A stretch of 64,000 nt of DNA from Latrodectus hesperus (lineage: Eukaryota > Arthropoda > Arachnida > Araneae > Theridiidae). The stretch spans positions 8,969,783 through 9,033,782 of the forward strand of contig CM075852.1 of assembly GCA_037975125.1 (NCBI GenBank), written 5' to 3'. A program made the translations under genes and the position numbers. The notes under the pieces were generated by a model. The model did no database searches. It was not told where the DNA came from and saw only the letters and a list, made by a program, of their open reading frames with translations. Positions 26,697 to 43,698 of this stretch are shown here, piece after piece; within the stretch, counting starts at the first letter, position 1, and each line of letters starts with the position of its first letter.

Positions 26697-27745
26697 TTGC
26701 ATAAGCAAATAAACATATATTAACGTAATTTCAATACGAAGCATTTTTAGCATCATACATTCAATTACATCTGAGATTATTAATTGATTACAACATTTTT
26801 GGCTTGTAGCTGTTTTCGTCTATTGATGCTTTTCAATTAAATCTTGTATTTCATTGACGCTATGTATTAAGTTCTCTTAAATTTCCTTTATCAAAATTAT
26901 TTGAAAAATTATAGTTTCAACTTGCTTTTAATTATGGTATGTAGGTACTTAAACATCATTAAATATTCATTGTACTTCATTAATGATTAATCAACATTTA
27001 ATTCTTATCCTTTTATATTTTACTTGTATTTAAATTCTATCTTAATGATTAAGAATATGTGATATTTCTCATCAGCTACATAATGGATATTTTTATCAGT
27101 TTGCCTAATTTAATTTTCAGTACATTAGACATACTGATATAGATATGTTTAGTATTTTAAATATTCTGATATTCACGTTAACTCTTCTGGTTTTTAATTT
27201 AATTATGTAACGAGCTCAAAATTTGTACCACAAGATTGTTTAATAGTTTTTCCCCAAATTAATAACAATAAAATAATTACAACATCTCTTGTCATTATTT
27301 ATTAACATAATCTATGAATTCAATTTAATCTGTATATTCAATCTAAATCTATATATTCAAGAACAATTAATGCATTCTTTGTGAAAGTATTTTTATTTTT
27401 TGTGCTCTAAGTAAAAAAATTAAATTACCATAGATTATTTAAAGGTTGAAAGCTTCAGAATCATTAAAGAAGAAAGGTAGTAACCTTACAATCGTTGATA
27501 AAGTCAAACGTATTCTTCTGACAACTCTGGATTCAAGTGTACATAAACTAGATTAAAAAGCTAAAAGCGATACAATATGGAGGACAATAAATATTTAGAA
27601 AGCTGTTCAAGAACAAATTTTGGTTTTGACACCAAGCAAGAATTTAAAAGTCAGAATTAAAAAGTTTTTTTAATGAAAAAAAATTAAGTTTTCTCAAAAG
27701 TTTTCATTAAATAATTTAAATTATTTTAAGAACAACATTAATAGT
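26697..27745. other. AT-rich non-coding DNA
   Basis: No gene, element terminus or RNA gene was recognised. Confidence 0.7.
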
Positions 27746-27990
27746 AATAATTGGTTCGAATCCTGGCTTAACTGAAGATCTGTCATGTTCACTAAATGTG
27801 GCTGGTGCAAATTAAATAGGTCTTGATTGCCATGTCCTTCAAGTGAAATGATGGGGTTGACAGGCTTAGTATTGGGGGCCTCCTGTTTGTTCCCTGCTTC
27901 AAAATCACGAATACTCCCCCAGGTTGTTTCTATCTAACTGGTAGAGCCCAACTCTAGATCAGACACAGGGAAGTGCAACAACAACCCTCA
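27746..27990 (+). mobile_element. 5'-truncated SINE with (AAC)n tail
   Basis: Begins at the B box (GGTTCGAATCCTGGC), continues AACTGAAGATCTG and ATGTTCACTAA, shared with the 10.4-kb copy, and ends GTGCAACAACAAC. The A-box half is missing. No clear target-site duplication was found. Confidence 0.75.
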
Positions 27991-29502
<1,512 letters not shown>

Positions 29503-29579
29503 GCCTATGTGCTTCTGTATACATATACTTTATTATATTTGCATATTTTATATTATTTAATACATTTTTAGGTTTACTG

Positions 29580-29963
29580 AAATGTAGATTTATCTAGTGT
29601 GGTGCAGCCTAAACAGTGGGTCCACTATTTATCTTTTGTGAATCCACCCTGAATGGTCCCTTCCTACACAAGAGCCCTCGACAATGGTCAAGGCAGGAAG
29701 GAACCGCTTGCTGGATCAATGTACCGATTGTCGTCCGGACACAGAGAAGAGCATCCGGAGTCATCGATGATCGAGCCGGACATCAATCAGAGTTTGTTCA
29801 CACAGCTTGGGAGAAGTGAGCGATGAACTGAAAACCGCACTAATCAGGCTAACATGAAGTGTATCGGATTATCATGTATCTAGTACGTGATTATGTCTGT
29901 AGAATCATGAATTTTAACGATCCGCTCCAGCTTTCAAACAATGGTGTGGAGCCAGTTTAAGTT
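29580..29963. other. Unassigned block of mixed composition
   Basis: Immediately right of the long TA tract lies about 380 bp with balanced base composition and many CpGs (for example TCGTCCGGACACAG, GAGCATCCGGAGTCATCGATG). The plus-strand 67-codon frame (29616-29819) has no known motif. No tRNA box, inverted ends or TSD was found. It could be a non-coding or UTR exon, conserved non-coding sequence or an unrecognised repeat. Confidence 0.4.
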
Positions 29964-31199
29964 AGATTTTAGCGTTTGACAGCGAAAGATTAGCATATTA
30001 AATTGATGCACTCTTTCCCGTCTTATAGATGAAACTTGCATACATTATAAATTTGGTGTAATTCAGAAAATCCAATAACTAATAAATTGTGAAAATATTT
30101 TCAAAATGTTTAAAATTTTGATTCTTAATTCTATTAACAGATAGAAAATATTTTGAAATGATACTTCCAATTTTATTTACAACTGCTTTTTCACGCAAGC
30201 GTGCAATCAATCGTGTCTAGGTAAATTATGATTTTTAAAATGGATTTAAATTTAGGTAATACATCAAAATTTCTACAATTTTTGCACTGAAATTTTATGT
30301 AAGTTTTAAGCACTTCTTTTTTGTGATATATAAATATAGCCCACTTGCAGAAAGTCCTTTCGATTAGATGTATGCTATGGCTGTTGTAACATCAACATAA
30401 CATTTTATTTATGTATCTAAGTGAGTTAAAAGTGTGTTGATAAACAAATTCTGTTCATTTGCAAAGACAAAATCGTGATATTTTTCTACTTTCAAAATCA
30501 GTCATTTAACAAGATTGACGGAATGTTATTTCATTCAAAAAAGTTTAAAAACTACTACCATCCACAAAAAATGAAAAGGTTAAAATTCTAGAGAAATATT
30601 CTTAATTTTCTTCAGCTACAGTCAACTTTTCTGAATAAATTTTGAATAAAAACAACTGAATAAATTTTGCATATGCATATCCACTTACAACACAAATTTT
30701 AGTAACTTGCATACAATAAGCACACAAGAAGAATTAAACTTCATTGTAGAACATTAATTCAGGTAAGTGCACGGTAATTTTAAAATCCAAATTAACATAG
30801 AAGATTATTAAATGATTGATATACTTGAAAATATTTCTTAATTAATTCAAAATTATACAACTTTGATTTTGCTTTTCATTTATGCAGACATAAATTTATG
30901 AAATTACAGCAATCTTATCATCTACAACCAAAATTTACTTTCAATGTATGGTAAGTCAAGACAAACTTAATTAATTTGGTTGACTATTTTCTTGTTTGAA
31001 TAAGACTCTTTTCATATTTACTATTAACCATTTTTCACAATCAATTACGATTAATTTCTACACAATTATTAAGAATTTAAATCCAAATATTACATTAAAT
31101 TTCTGATTTCGAGGCCATCCCTGTAGACAAATTTTTATTACACACTCATTTATACTTATATTGTAAATGATAAATATTAAAGTGTATATATATGCATGC

Positions 31200-31206
<7 letters not shown>
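29964..31206. other. AT-rich non-coding DNA
   Basis: No gene, element terminus or RNA gene was recognised. Confidence 0.7.

Positions 31207-31257
<51 letters not shown>
31207..31257. repeat. (TA)n microsatellite, ~51 bp
   Basis: Pure TA preceded by a short TATGCATGCACATATAA variant stretch. Confidence 0.95.
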
Positions 31258-31259
<2 letters not shown>

Positions 31260-31524
31260 CGATTAACTCGAAAATTCTTAATTTTATTCTAGTGAAAAAA
31301 ATTATGGTGATTATAAAATTCATTTTTCTGACTATCATTATTTTTATTTCAGAAGTGAAATATTTATAAATGATAGTACAGACAATTTGATTTTTCAACA
31401 AAACTAACATGGACTATAAACATTTAACATATCCTTTTGGTATTCAACTGAACGTAACATTCAGAAAGTTATTACCTCATCCTAAATCTTACAGAACAGT
31501 TTAATATATTTTAACTTTAAGCTC

Positions 31525-31773
31525 CTAAACAATGATGTGTCCCATTTCTGAAGCCAAGTGGTACGGTTTGTTCTTATTGAAAGCAATATGTCTTACAATG
31601 ACATTAGGAAAGGAAAAAGAACACAAGCTAATATATTCATGGAAATGCGCGTAAGATTTTAAAAACATCTCTTCCCAGTCCCATGCTGGAACGTCACGAT
31701 CTGTTTCTTCCTTTGAGGTGAAATTGATGCATACGTTGTGAGGAGAACATTTGTCATGCAATCGGAGACACAA
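31525..31773 (-). other. Coding-like ORF with one ankyrin-like stretch
   Basis: The 82-codon minus-strand frame has a composition unlike its A/T-driven neighbours (RDVPAWDWEEMFLKSYAHFH). It ends NKNKPYHLASEMGHIIV, which resembles the core of an ankyrin repeat (TPLHLAAEMGH). Only one possible repeat is visible. GTAAGA inside the frame could be a splice donor. It may be an exon, a decayed gene fragment or chance. Confidence 0.25.
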
Positions 31774-32507
31774 AAAGTTTACGATGATATTTCATGTACT
31801 AGATCCATTTAAATACGTGAATATATTAAAAATAGAAAAGTAAGGATGCTGTTTTGAATACATTTATCACACAAGAAAGTTTATAAAAAGTACCAGAAGT
31901 TGAAAATTATTCTTCTATTATGCTCTCTCTCTGTGTGTATGTGTATGTGTGTGTCCACGAATCTATATGTAAATATCCTAATAGATAAGGAAAAAAAGAA
32001 AATATCCATTTCTAGGGTACATAGTACATGAAAATCCAGACAAAGATAAAAACTAATTTTTGTGGAAAATCGCAAATAAAATAAATCGATCACATTCAAA
32101 CAAGAATGTACAGTACACATATGCTAATGAAAAGTTTGATGTTATCTTTAGAAATCTGAATGTAAGGTAGTAATTTATTTGACAAGCTCATAATTAATTC
32201 CAAGAAAAGTCTGAAATAAAATTGATGCGAAATTCAAAGTAATCTCAATATTGAGGCTTATACATTTTCCAGCAAAAATACATTTTCCCATATTAGCATG
32301 CATAAATTAAATCTCATATTTACATGCATAAGTTGTGTGTGTGTTTGATTTCAGGCTTCTTTTTAAATAAATAGCTTTTAATTTTTCTTTTAAATAAAAT
32401 TTCTTTTATAGTCAATATATTTTATGTTTATTAATTCATAAATTCTTTACACATCAATCTTAAATACAGAATTAAAATTTGCATACATTTTTTCAAAAAT
32501 TTGCTTC
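31774..32507. other. Non-coding DNA with a small CT/GT microsatellite
   Basis: A CTCTCTCTGTGTGTATGTG-type run lies at about 31922-31953. Nothing else was recognised. Confidence 0.65.
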
Positions 32508-32525
32508 TTGCTCTCTTTATTTTAT

Positions 32526-32678
32526 TTTTTGCTCTTGTTTTAGGTTCAACAGTTCGTGGGTTCGAATCCCACTTTAGGCATGGATGTTTACAGTGGTTTG
32601 GAATCCACTTTAAACCGTTGGTTCCGGTCTGTAGCCCTCGTGTGCAAAAAATGACCGTTGAGCGACAAACAAACAACC
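32526..32678 (+). mobile_element. SINE, same family as 26.5-kb copy, diverged TSD
   Basis: B box GTGGGTTCGAATCCC at 32556-32570, then GGCATGGATGTTTACAGTGG and a body shared with 26548-26680. Flanks TTGCTCTCTTTATTTTAT (32508-32525) and TTGCTTTTTTATTTTAT (32679-32695) are a diverged target-site duplication. Frames on both strands here are SINE-derived. Confidence 0.82.
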
Positions 32679-32695
32679 TTGCTTTTTTATTTTAT

Positions 32696-33119
32696 GAAAT
32701 AGATTATAAAGAGCATTGCATTTTAACTCTTAAAAAATAAAAATTAAGAAAGGAAATGCTAGTAAATAAAGCATTTGAACATTCAATAAAATAATTATAT
32801 CTAATGAATGTAAGAGCAAAATTACGAAACTTGTTTTTAATATTTCCATCTTTTAAAACTTGTTGGCAATTCTGCGACATCAGAAAAGGAAAACGAAAGT
32901 TAAATTTAATTTTCAACATTGGTTTTTATTTATTAAATTTTGTTTCAACAATTTATCTGTAATATAGTTTATCATATAAATTTTAAATTATTTTTCAGAA
33001 TAACATTTGAAGTTTTGCAGATATATTATTTGACGCTATTGTTCATTTTGTTTAGTCAGATTGAGGGAGAAATTTTAATACTAAGAACATTAACATTGAT
33101 GTGAAACTGTCAGTTTTAA
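32696..33119. other. AT-rich non-coding DNA
   Basis: Nothing recognised. Confidence 0.65.
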
Positions 33120-33236
33120 AATAATAATGTGACGTAATCCCATCACAGCGCTAGGAGCGCCATCTGTAAACAAGAGACACTTAGTTGATGATTTGTATCG
33201 AATGTATAAACACGTATTTTTGATTCTGTGGATAAG
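33120..33236. other. Short mixed-composition block with CTCF-like text
   Basis: GTGACGTAATCCCATCAC, AGCGCTAGGAGCGCC and ATCTGTAAACAAG stand out from the A/T background. The reverse complement contains CAGATGGCGCTCC, similar to arthropod CTCF site cores. One motif match is weak evidence, and it could equally be a repeat fragment. Confidence 0.25.
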
Positions 33237-33768
33237 AAACGTTTATTTGATTCTTTTACAAATAACTTACAGACATTTTGCGCATCACAAGACAACATTA
33301 AAGTTATTTTGCGAGTATTTAGTCATTTATCTCATAAGATATTGATCATTTTACAAAATTATTTTACCATTTCTCTCATAGAAAACAAAATTAATTACAT
33401 ACGTTATAGCATACTCACTTATTTACAGAAATAATTTTAATTTCACATTCATATTTTAATTATTTTTATCTTTACATTTAAGTTTATGAAATATTCATAA
33501 TTATATTTCCTAATTTAATTTTATCTTCTACTAATTATAATATAGAAAAACATAAAATTTAGAACAATAGAACCCACACATGATAAGGTAAAAGCTATAC
33601 TTTTTAAAGATAGAACCAATAATGCTGATTAAAACTTCCATGATCTGAGAAAACTATTTTTTAAGGAACTTTAGAAAAGAAATTTTAAGAACAAAATCAC
33701 AAGTCCACCACTTAGTCCTAGTTAGAATGAATTTTACATAATTTGTCTTATTTATTTTTTGCCTATAA
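33237..33768. other. AT-rich non-coding DNA
   Basis: A 68-codon plus-strand frame opening at 33228 with GTG has no recognisable motif. Confidence 0.6.
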
Positions 33769-33943
33769 TATGCATATACATATACATACATACATACATA
33801 CATACATATACATATATATATACAAATACACACTCACACACACACACACACACACACACATTTATATATATATATATATATATAAACTATATGTATATAC
33901 ATATATGTATATATATATAAATTATATATACATATATATATAA
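33769..33943. repeat. Compound (CATA)n-(CA)n-(TA)n microsatellite
   Basis: Successive runs of ACAT, CA (about 33830-33860) and TA, with TGTATATACA-type interruptions. The plus-strand frame over it is an artefact. Confidence 0.92.
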
Positions 33944-36689
<2,746 letters not shown>

Positions 36690-37290
36690 TATGAGAACTC
36701 CTCTAGCCAGAGAGAGAGCGTTTCACCTTAAATTAATATTCAGAAAAGTATTAAACTTTCTTTGTTCTATTTCCCTTCCTTCCCGCAGCAGAGAAGAAAA
36801 GACAGCCATTCCGTGGATTTAATTTTTACGACGGTGCTAATAGCTCGGCTTTTGTGTTCTCTGGCTCCTAAATTAGTGAAATTCGAAATCGCACAAAAGT
36901 TTTACAGCTACTTCAGCACGCGCGTCGCCTCGAAAAGTGTGACTAATTTTCTTATCGGAGTGCAGGCCTTCTTCTTTATTTGCTAACAAATAAAATAAAA
37001 ATATCTTGTTCCCCCTTTTTTCGTTTCTTCCCCCTATACTTTTAAACTCAGAATTGGTTTATGAAGGGGAAAATTCATGGCCCGTAAGACCTAGAGATCG
37101 GCTTTTGTTTCTTAATATTGAAACAGTAAATGTATTTTATTCGGTGTCAATGATGCTTTTTCCTAGACGAAGTATAAAAAATAATTTAGATAAAATGGTT
37201 GATGTCGTTATAGTTCACGTTCTGTTATTGCTGCATATTACATGTTCTCCAGTATCACAGCAAAGCGTTTGAATTGAATTTTTTATAAAC
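36690..37290. promoter_or_regulatory. Candidate conserved non-coding block
   Basis: A stretch of higher complexity than the desert around it, with homeodomain-type words (TTTTTACGACGG, GCTAATAGC, CTAAATTAG) and CpG-containing text (AGCACGCGCGTCGCC). A plus-strand polypyrimidine tract ending CCCGCAG at about 36788 could be a splice acceptor, so a UTR or coding exon is an alternative. The two open frames (36762-36986, 37006-37272) have no known motif. No element ends were found. Confidence 0.3.
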
Positions 37291-37850
<560 letters not shown>

Positions 37851-39199
37851 CAATTTGAAACCACTTCTAATGTTATTAAAAAGATAACATTTTTTTAAAT
37901 TGATGCAAAATGATAATATCGATAAACAATTTTTAATTACTTATCAGTAAATTAATGCCAAAAACTTATTATTATTTGGATGATCGAATATGAATAATAT
38001 ATTTGTAAAATACTGTAAATAACTTTACTCTTCAGTGCATAAAGTATTTGCATTGTGATGTGACTAACATAAATGTTTCAATGTAAATATATCAGCTTTT
38101 AAATACTCATAAACTGTTTTGTAATCTTACTTATTTCAATGAATCAATAATGTCTAGAATTAAATTAATCAAAATTCTGTTTTTATAGTTTTAATGAATC
38201 AGAAATTATATTTAATATATTATAATTTTTTGTTATCTTTGCTAATTTGAACTGGTCTTTATTGAGTTGGTCCAATTTTTCTAAGTAATGGGTACCTTTG
38301 TTAAAATTTTTGATATTTAAAAACTGAAATATTATAATTTTAGAGATAAATATAAATTTAGATTTTTGAATTATTAAAGGAAAATTTAAATTGTTTTTAT
38401 GAAATTGTTTTGCATTTATGAGGACAAAATGTTACAATGCACAATATAAAACATGTACGGATATATACTAAATTTTTTTTTCAAAAATGCATTATTGTTA
38501 AAATAATAAAAAGATTTCATGAATTCTAATTGAAAAAGATGACTATTTCTAAACAGTTAAATATTACTGAAATTATTATGATTACTAATAATGCAAATTA
38601 AGGAAGTTCTATTTTTACTGTACCTATTTTATAATTTTGTTTTTTAAAATTATGATCGGACATTACAATTAAAATTGAATGCATAAATATTTCTTTAACA
38701 TTCTATTTATTTTCTTCAACTTATGTGCCAAAATTCACTGATTTAATTGTAATTTATTTAATTTCATATGAAAGAAATATTGTTTATGAATATCTATTGT
38801 GAAATTAAAATTTGTTACCTAAAAATTCAGAAAATTGTTTAGATTTTGAGAAAAGAATTATTGGAAAGTGATGAAGAAAATTATTTTTATCTTTATTTTA
38901 AAAACGTTTGTATATACAGATAATTAAATATTTTACAAATTACAACACACATCAAATTTTTTTTCAAAAATTTAACTTATGGTAATGTACATGTGAATAT
39001 AAAAGCAAATTTTATGTATTTAAAAATCTGTAAAAATTTAGAAAAAAGACAACAATGATAATTACAATAATATAAAATTGTTTTTCTAAAAAATATATGA
39101 TCTCTAAAAATAAATCTTAATGGTAGTGCTCAGAGCTAAATCAAACAGGTTTTCATTGAAACAAATTACAGAAGTAGTCATTTAATATGTAAATACATT
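37851..39199. other. AT-rich non-coding DNA
   Basis: Nothing recognised. Confidence 0.7.
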
Positions 39200-40040
39200 T
39201 CCAGGAGCTAACGTAGACTCGGATCACTTTCTGATTATTTTAAAACGACATTGCATGAATCAGTAGGTCCTTCAACAAAAAGAATGGGCAGCAGATCTAA
39301 AAAACTTGATATTGAACAATTAAAGAAAGAGGAAATTGTTAGGATGGACAAAAAAGTAATTAAATGGTAAAATATCCAATCATGAAGAAAACTTGCCAAT
39401 AGAGTATGCTTGGATGAATCTTAAGCAAATTATAATTGATGCGGATCATAAATGCATACCAGTGTATACTACAAAGAAAAGGAAACAATGGTTTGATGGG
39501 GAATGCTGAGTGATAACCTGAGAGCTAAAGGAAGAACTGGGCTTATAAATTCACGATACAGAATCATTTCATTAGAGATTCAAAATTACAAAATAAAAAG
39601 CTAAGAAGAGTAAAAATTAAAATACATAGGAGTAAGAAACGATGATATCTTGATGCATTTTTCAATGAGATTAAAATCCTAAAGGTGCAAAAAGGGACTA
39701 AAAAAATGTTACCAGCTAGTAAATAATGTCAGAGTTGAATTTAATACAAGCACTATATCTTGCAGGAAAGACAACGGCGAAATTACCAGAGATATAAATG
39801 AGGTTTTATGTAAATGGAGTGAACATTTAAGAAATCTGCTTCAGGGAAGAGATAACAAAGAAGATACTGCTGCTTACAACACCCTACTTACTATTAGCAG
39901 TGAAGATGATAGAGTAAATATGACCCACAAATTCTCTGTGTTGTTGAAATAACAATTAAATCGCCAAATCATAATAAATCAGCTGAACCAGATAATATCA
40001 AAGCTGAGATTTTAAATAGTAATGAAACAAAATTTTAAAA
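39200..40040 (+). pseudogene. LINE fossil: endonuclease end to start of RT
   Basis: Plus-strand reading in shifting frames begins GANVDSDHFLIILK, the end of an apurinic-type endonuclease (DSDH contains its catalytic Asp-His). Linker text then includes KQWFD, RKDNGEITRDINEVLCKW and SEHFKNLLQG. It finishes IKSPNHNKSAEPDNIKAEIL, the N-terminal RT motif usually read as GPDNI-PAELL. This layout (endonuclease, a W-x2-HF/YF linker, then GPDxIP) is that of the RTE/jockey-type LINEs often annotated as craniofacial-development-protein-2-like. Many stops; the RT core is absent. Confidence 0.78.
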
Positions 40041-43000
40041 TATATTATTCATGATATTTAGACACAGGAACAAATGAGTACTTTGTCGGAAGAAAGTATC
40101 ATCTTAACTCTATTAGTTCTTTCTTTCTTTCATAACTAAACATAAAATAACTATTGAGATTATAATGAGAGATGTTTTACTACAGTTGACAATTAACTAA
40201 TAATCTTCAAATTTCATTCAATTTAATATTAAATAGGAAATTAGAGTACCTTTTGAGTTTTATCATGAGTGTTTTTGAAAATTAAAGTATAATTTTTGAC
40301 AAATTTAATGAAATTTCAGTCTTATATTTTGTTGCTCATTCATTAAATTCAAATAGTATTCTTATTTTTTAAATAATGAGTAATGGATGGCAGAAAGAGT
40401 AGTTGATTTCTTTATTTGTATAAATTTTTCTGTTTTTTTGATATAAAGGATATTTATTTTTTATTAATAGTTATATGATTTATCAAAGCCGAAAAACTTT
40501 AAAAGATGAATATTTCAAAAAATGTACAAAATAATATCTGATGTTTAATTTAAAAATATTTAATAACGTGGTATTTAAAATAAAATATTTTTCTAGTAAT
40601 CGCTTCATCATGGAATCACGAACCTGATGGGAACTTTTACAATATTTGATGATAACTTTCTATTGCAATACCATTGGAAATAAATGACAACTTGGTATAA
40701 TTTTTTTACACTATATTTTATACTGGCTTGCGTGACTATATTACACAACATTTGTTTGTTGTGAACCAAACTTTTTTTAGTTTAATTATAATTGTTTTAG
40801 TCACATCTTCATAACTGCAACTGTATAAGCAGGGTTTTTTTTAAAAAGGTTTAACAAACTTAATAGCAAAAAAAAGCTATGTATTTGGTTTACATAGTTT
40901 TTTATATTGAATAGTCTATTTACATCAAACATATTATAGATTAAGCATTACTATTAAGTAGAATTACGAATCAATTCAAATAACACTGGTTTTTTTAAGA
41001 AAATATTCTTAATCGTATGTCCAAATTATGTTTATTACTGAACTCTTATCAATCCTATCTTTTTCAATGAATACATGTTGAATACACAAATATATATCAT
41101 AAGAACTAGTTATTAAATGATAATATTTTTGCTAAAATTTAATTTCTATTGAAATATTAAAGAATTTTTACTAAGATTCCATTTTGAATCACTTTAGAAT
41201 GGATCAATTGATATGTTGATAGAAAAGTTCCGCAAAAATAAATTTCTATCGTAAGAAATTGTTCTTATTGTGAATAATTATCGAAAAAGTCAACAGTTAA
41301 AACCGCAGTTAATTTCCCTATATTAACTTGAGTTTAAAAATTATCACTTAACCTACGTAAAAAAGATTAAATTATTTATTCAATTTTTATTTTTATACTT
41401 AATCTTATTCAATTATTTAAAGATAAAAGCCAGTTGCCATTTTTTAAGTGCTTTATTCATATCAATAACAAATATTTTTAATTACTTTCGTATCTTAATT
41501 ATTTTTAGTGGTATGTATGTTTCAAACTACGTGAATATTTTGACTTTCGTATGCAAAAATAAAAATGCAAAATAAGAAACAAGTTTTTCTCTGTAGAAAA
41601 TAATTAATTGAAATGAAATTTGAGGAAGATAATTAAGTAAATTAAATTTAAGAATAAAAGTTTCTAGAAACAATTTTCATAAAAGCAATATCATTAAATG
41701 TAATTCAAATTATTTTAGGGATTAAATGAGTATATTTTAAATAAAAATATATTTAGTAACATTTTATTTTATATGAAAAGTAATTTTAAACCTAATCTTT
41801 AAATTTATTCGTAGTTTATATAAACTTTAATATTAATACGAATGGAAATTTTATATTCGCAGCTAATTAAGTGTTTGCAAAAAACAATGTTCTTATTTTA
41901 AAAATAATTGATACAATTTTTATAATATTTCGGAAAAATATCAAAAGACTAATCTTAATTACCTTTGAAATATTTTAACGATTAGGATTTTAATCAATTA
42001 ATACATTATAATAATCAATCAATAGGAATACATGTAACCAGTTAATACATCACTATTATTATTTCTTTATTTATGACTTTAATTAATTAATATATACTTT
42101 TTATTGTAAATAACTAAGTAAGAAAACTTAACTTTGAGTGTGCATAGTTTTGAATGTGTATTATAAATCGAACAATAACAAAGCATTTTTTTTGTACAAG
42201 TAAACTATATAGTTTAAGCCTTTAAATTTCATAGTTAGTTTTGATTTTATTTAAAAAATTTAAATCTACTAACAATTTATTAAATATCAAATACCTCATT
42301 AACATTATTGCAGACAGAAAAATACTAATGAAAAAAGTATGAATCTTATCCATATTTGGAATCATAATTATATATATCTGCAATGAAAAATTTCAATTTC
42401 TTAATTTTAAAATTAGCTTTTATTAAAAAGTTGATCTGACAACTGTATAATTAGCTCTTTGGAATTCGATTCAACAATCTGTGGAATCAATTTCCACCTG
42501 GGACTTCAATTTTTGATGTGGCTTTTGACCTCCTATATTGTAGGTATAACTAGAATAACCAAATACTTGTGTGATGTTATTAATAAAAAATGCATGACTT
42601 ACAGATATCTTTTATACAGATATCTTATAATAATTTAGTTTCTTGGATATATTTAAATTTAAACATCACTAAAATTACCAATGTAACATTCGTAACATAT
42701 TTTGTGAGAAATGTAATCATTAGCTGTAATTAATTATCTAATACATAGTTATTTTGAATTGTTAACCATTTTTTTATTAAATAATCTTTTAACATACAAT
42801 ATAGTAAATAATTGATTTACTTTACAAGTGGGAGTTGATGCATATTACATGGTGGGTGTCAATAATAAATATTGATTTTAATTTAGAAATATAATATATT
42901 TTTTAACACAGATTCAGTATTTTCTGTTTAACAAATTGTTCAAGATTTTTTTCTCAAGAAATATAAATGAGAAACTTGACTTTTTGTTTGATTCTAAATA

Positions 43001-43314
43001 AATTGAGATGTGACCTAATCTGTCTTCTGATAATATTAACATTTTTAAGTATTTGAACACTGTATTGTACTATAATCCCTTGAATTACTTATTGAGATTT
43101 ACGAAACAAATTTACCAATTATACATTGCGCTAAATTGATTCATTAATATTTTTCGTATTGATGAATCAATTCTGATTTATACAACGACTTAATTTTTCA
43201 GTTAATGAAGATTTCCTTTAATGCATTTTATTACCTAATTTTTATAAAAATAATTACTTCTGAAAATTCAAAAATGAGTGCTTATCTTTAAAACAACTTC
43301 AACTTTGCTTCTAA
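40041..43314. other. AT-rich non-coding DNA
   Basis: A long stretch of A/T-dominated sequence. No gene, element end or RNA gene was recognised. Confidence 0.7.
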
Positions 43315-43325
43315 AATTTAAAACT

Positions 43326-43581
43326 TTCTTTTAATAACGGCGGGCATTTGGGTGCCACAACAAGGCCGGAAACTATTACTGTGAACCAAGTCACAGAAGC
43401 GAGAAGCCACGCCATACCACCACAAACCCGTTTATATAGGGTGGGTCACATTCATACGTCATCAGAGAAGAAAGTCCAGAGAAGCACAGAAAGAAAGAAA
43501 AATCCATGTCCGAACCGGGATTCGAACCCGTGTTCCACAGCTCAGGAGTCAGGAATACAAACCATTCAGGCATCAGTCGGC
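43326..43581 (-). mobile_element. tRNA-derived SINE, 256 bp, 11-bp TSD
   Basis: AATTTAAAACT at 43315-43325 and 43582-43592 defines the ends. On the minus strand it starts GCCGACTGATGCCTGAATGG (A box within) and has the B box CGGGTTCGAATCCCGG at about 43517-43532, then GTTCGGACATGG. The tRNA-like head of about 75 nt is well preserved. The body ends GGCACCCAAATGCCCGCCG then TTATTAAAAG. Frames on both strands across it (including the 96-codon minus frame) are not genes. Confidence 0.92.
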
Positions 43582-43638
43582 AATTTAAAACTATTATGAT
43601 GATGTTTAAATGACTACTCAAAATTTTTAAACTAAATC

Positions 43639-43698
43639 TCAATGATAAATGAAGCATGTATCTATTTATGAATAGATACATATTTCATTTATCATTGA
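43639..43698. repeat. 60-nt near-perfect hairpin, 28-bp arms
   Basis: The left arm 43639-43666 (TCAATGATAAATGAAGCATG...) and right arm 43671-43698 pair at 26 of 28 positions around a 4-nt loop, TATG. Size and pairing resemble a pre-miRNA-like hairpin or a tiny palindromic element. No known microRNA seed was recognised. Confidence 0.8.

Noticed and set aside
32431..32740. Two opposing frames of about 80 codons
   Set aside because: Both are shadows of the SINE at 32526-32678.
43507..43581. A functional tRNA gene on the minus strand
   Set aside because: Well-kept tRNA-like head, but it is joined to a SINE body and flanked by a target-site duplication.
43348..43681. Plus-strand 83-codon and minus-strand 96-codon frames
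   Set aside because: Both lie mostly on a SINE bounded by an 11-bp TSD; the boxes are Pol III promoter sequence.
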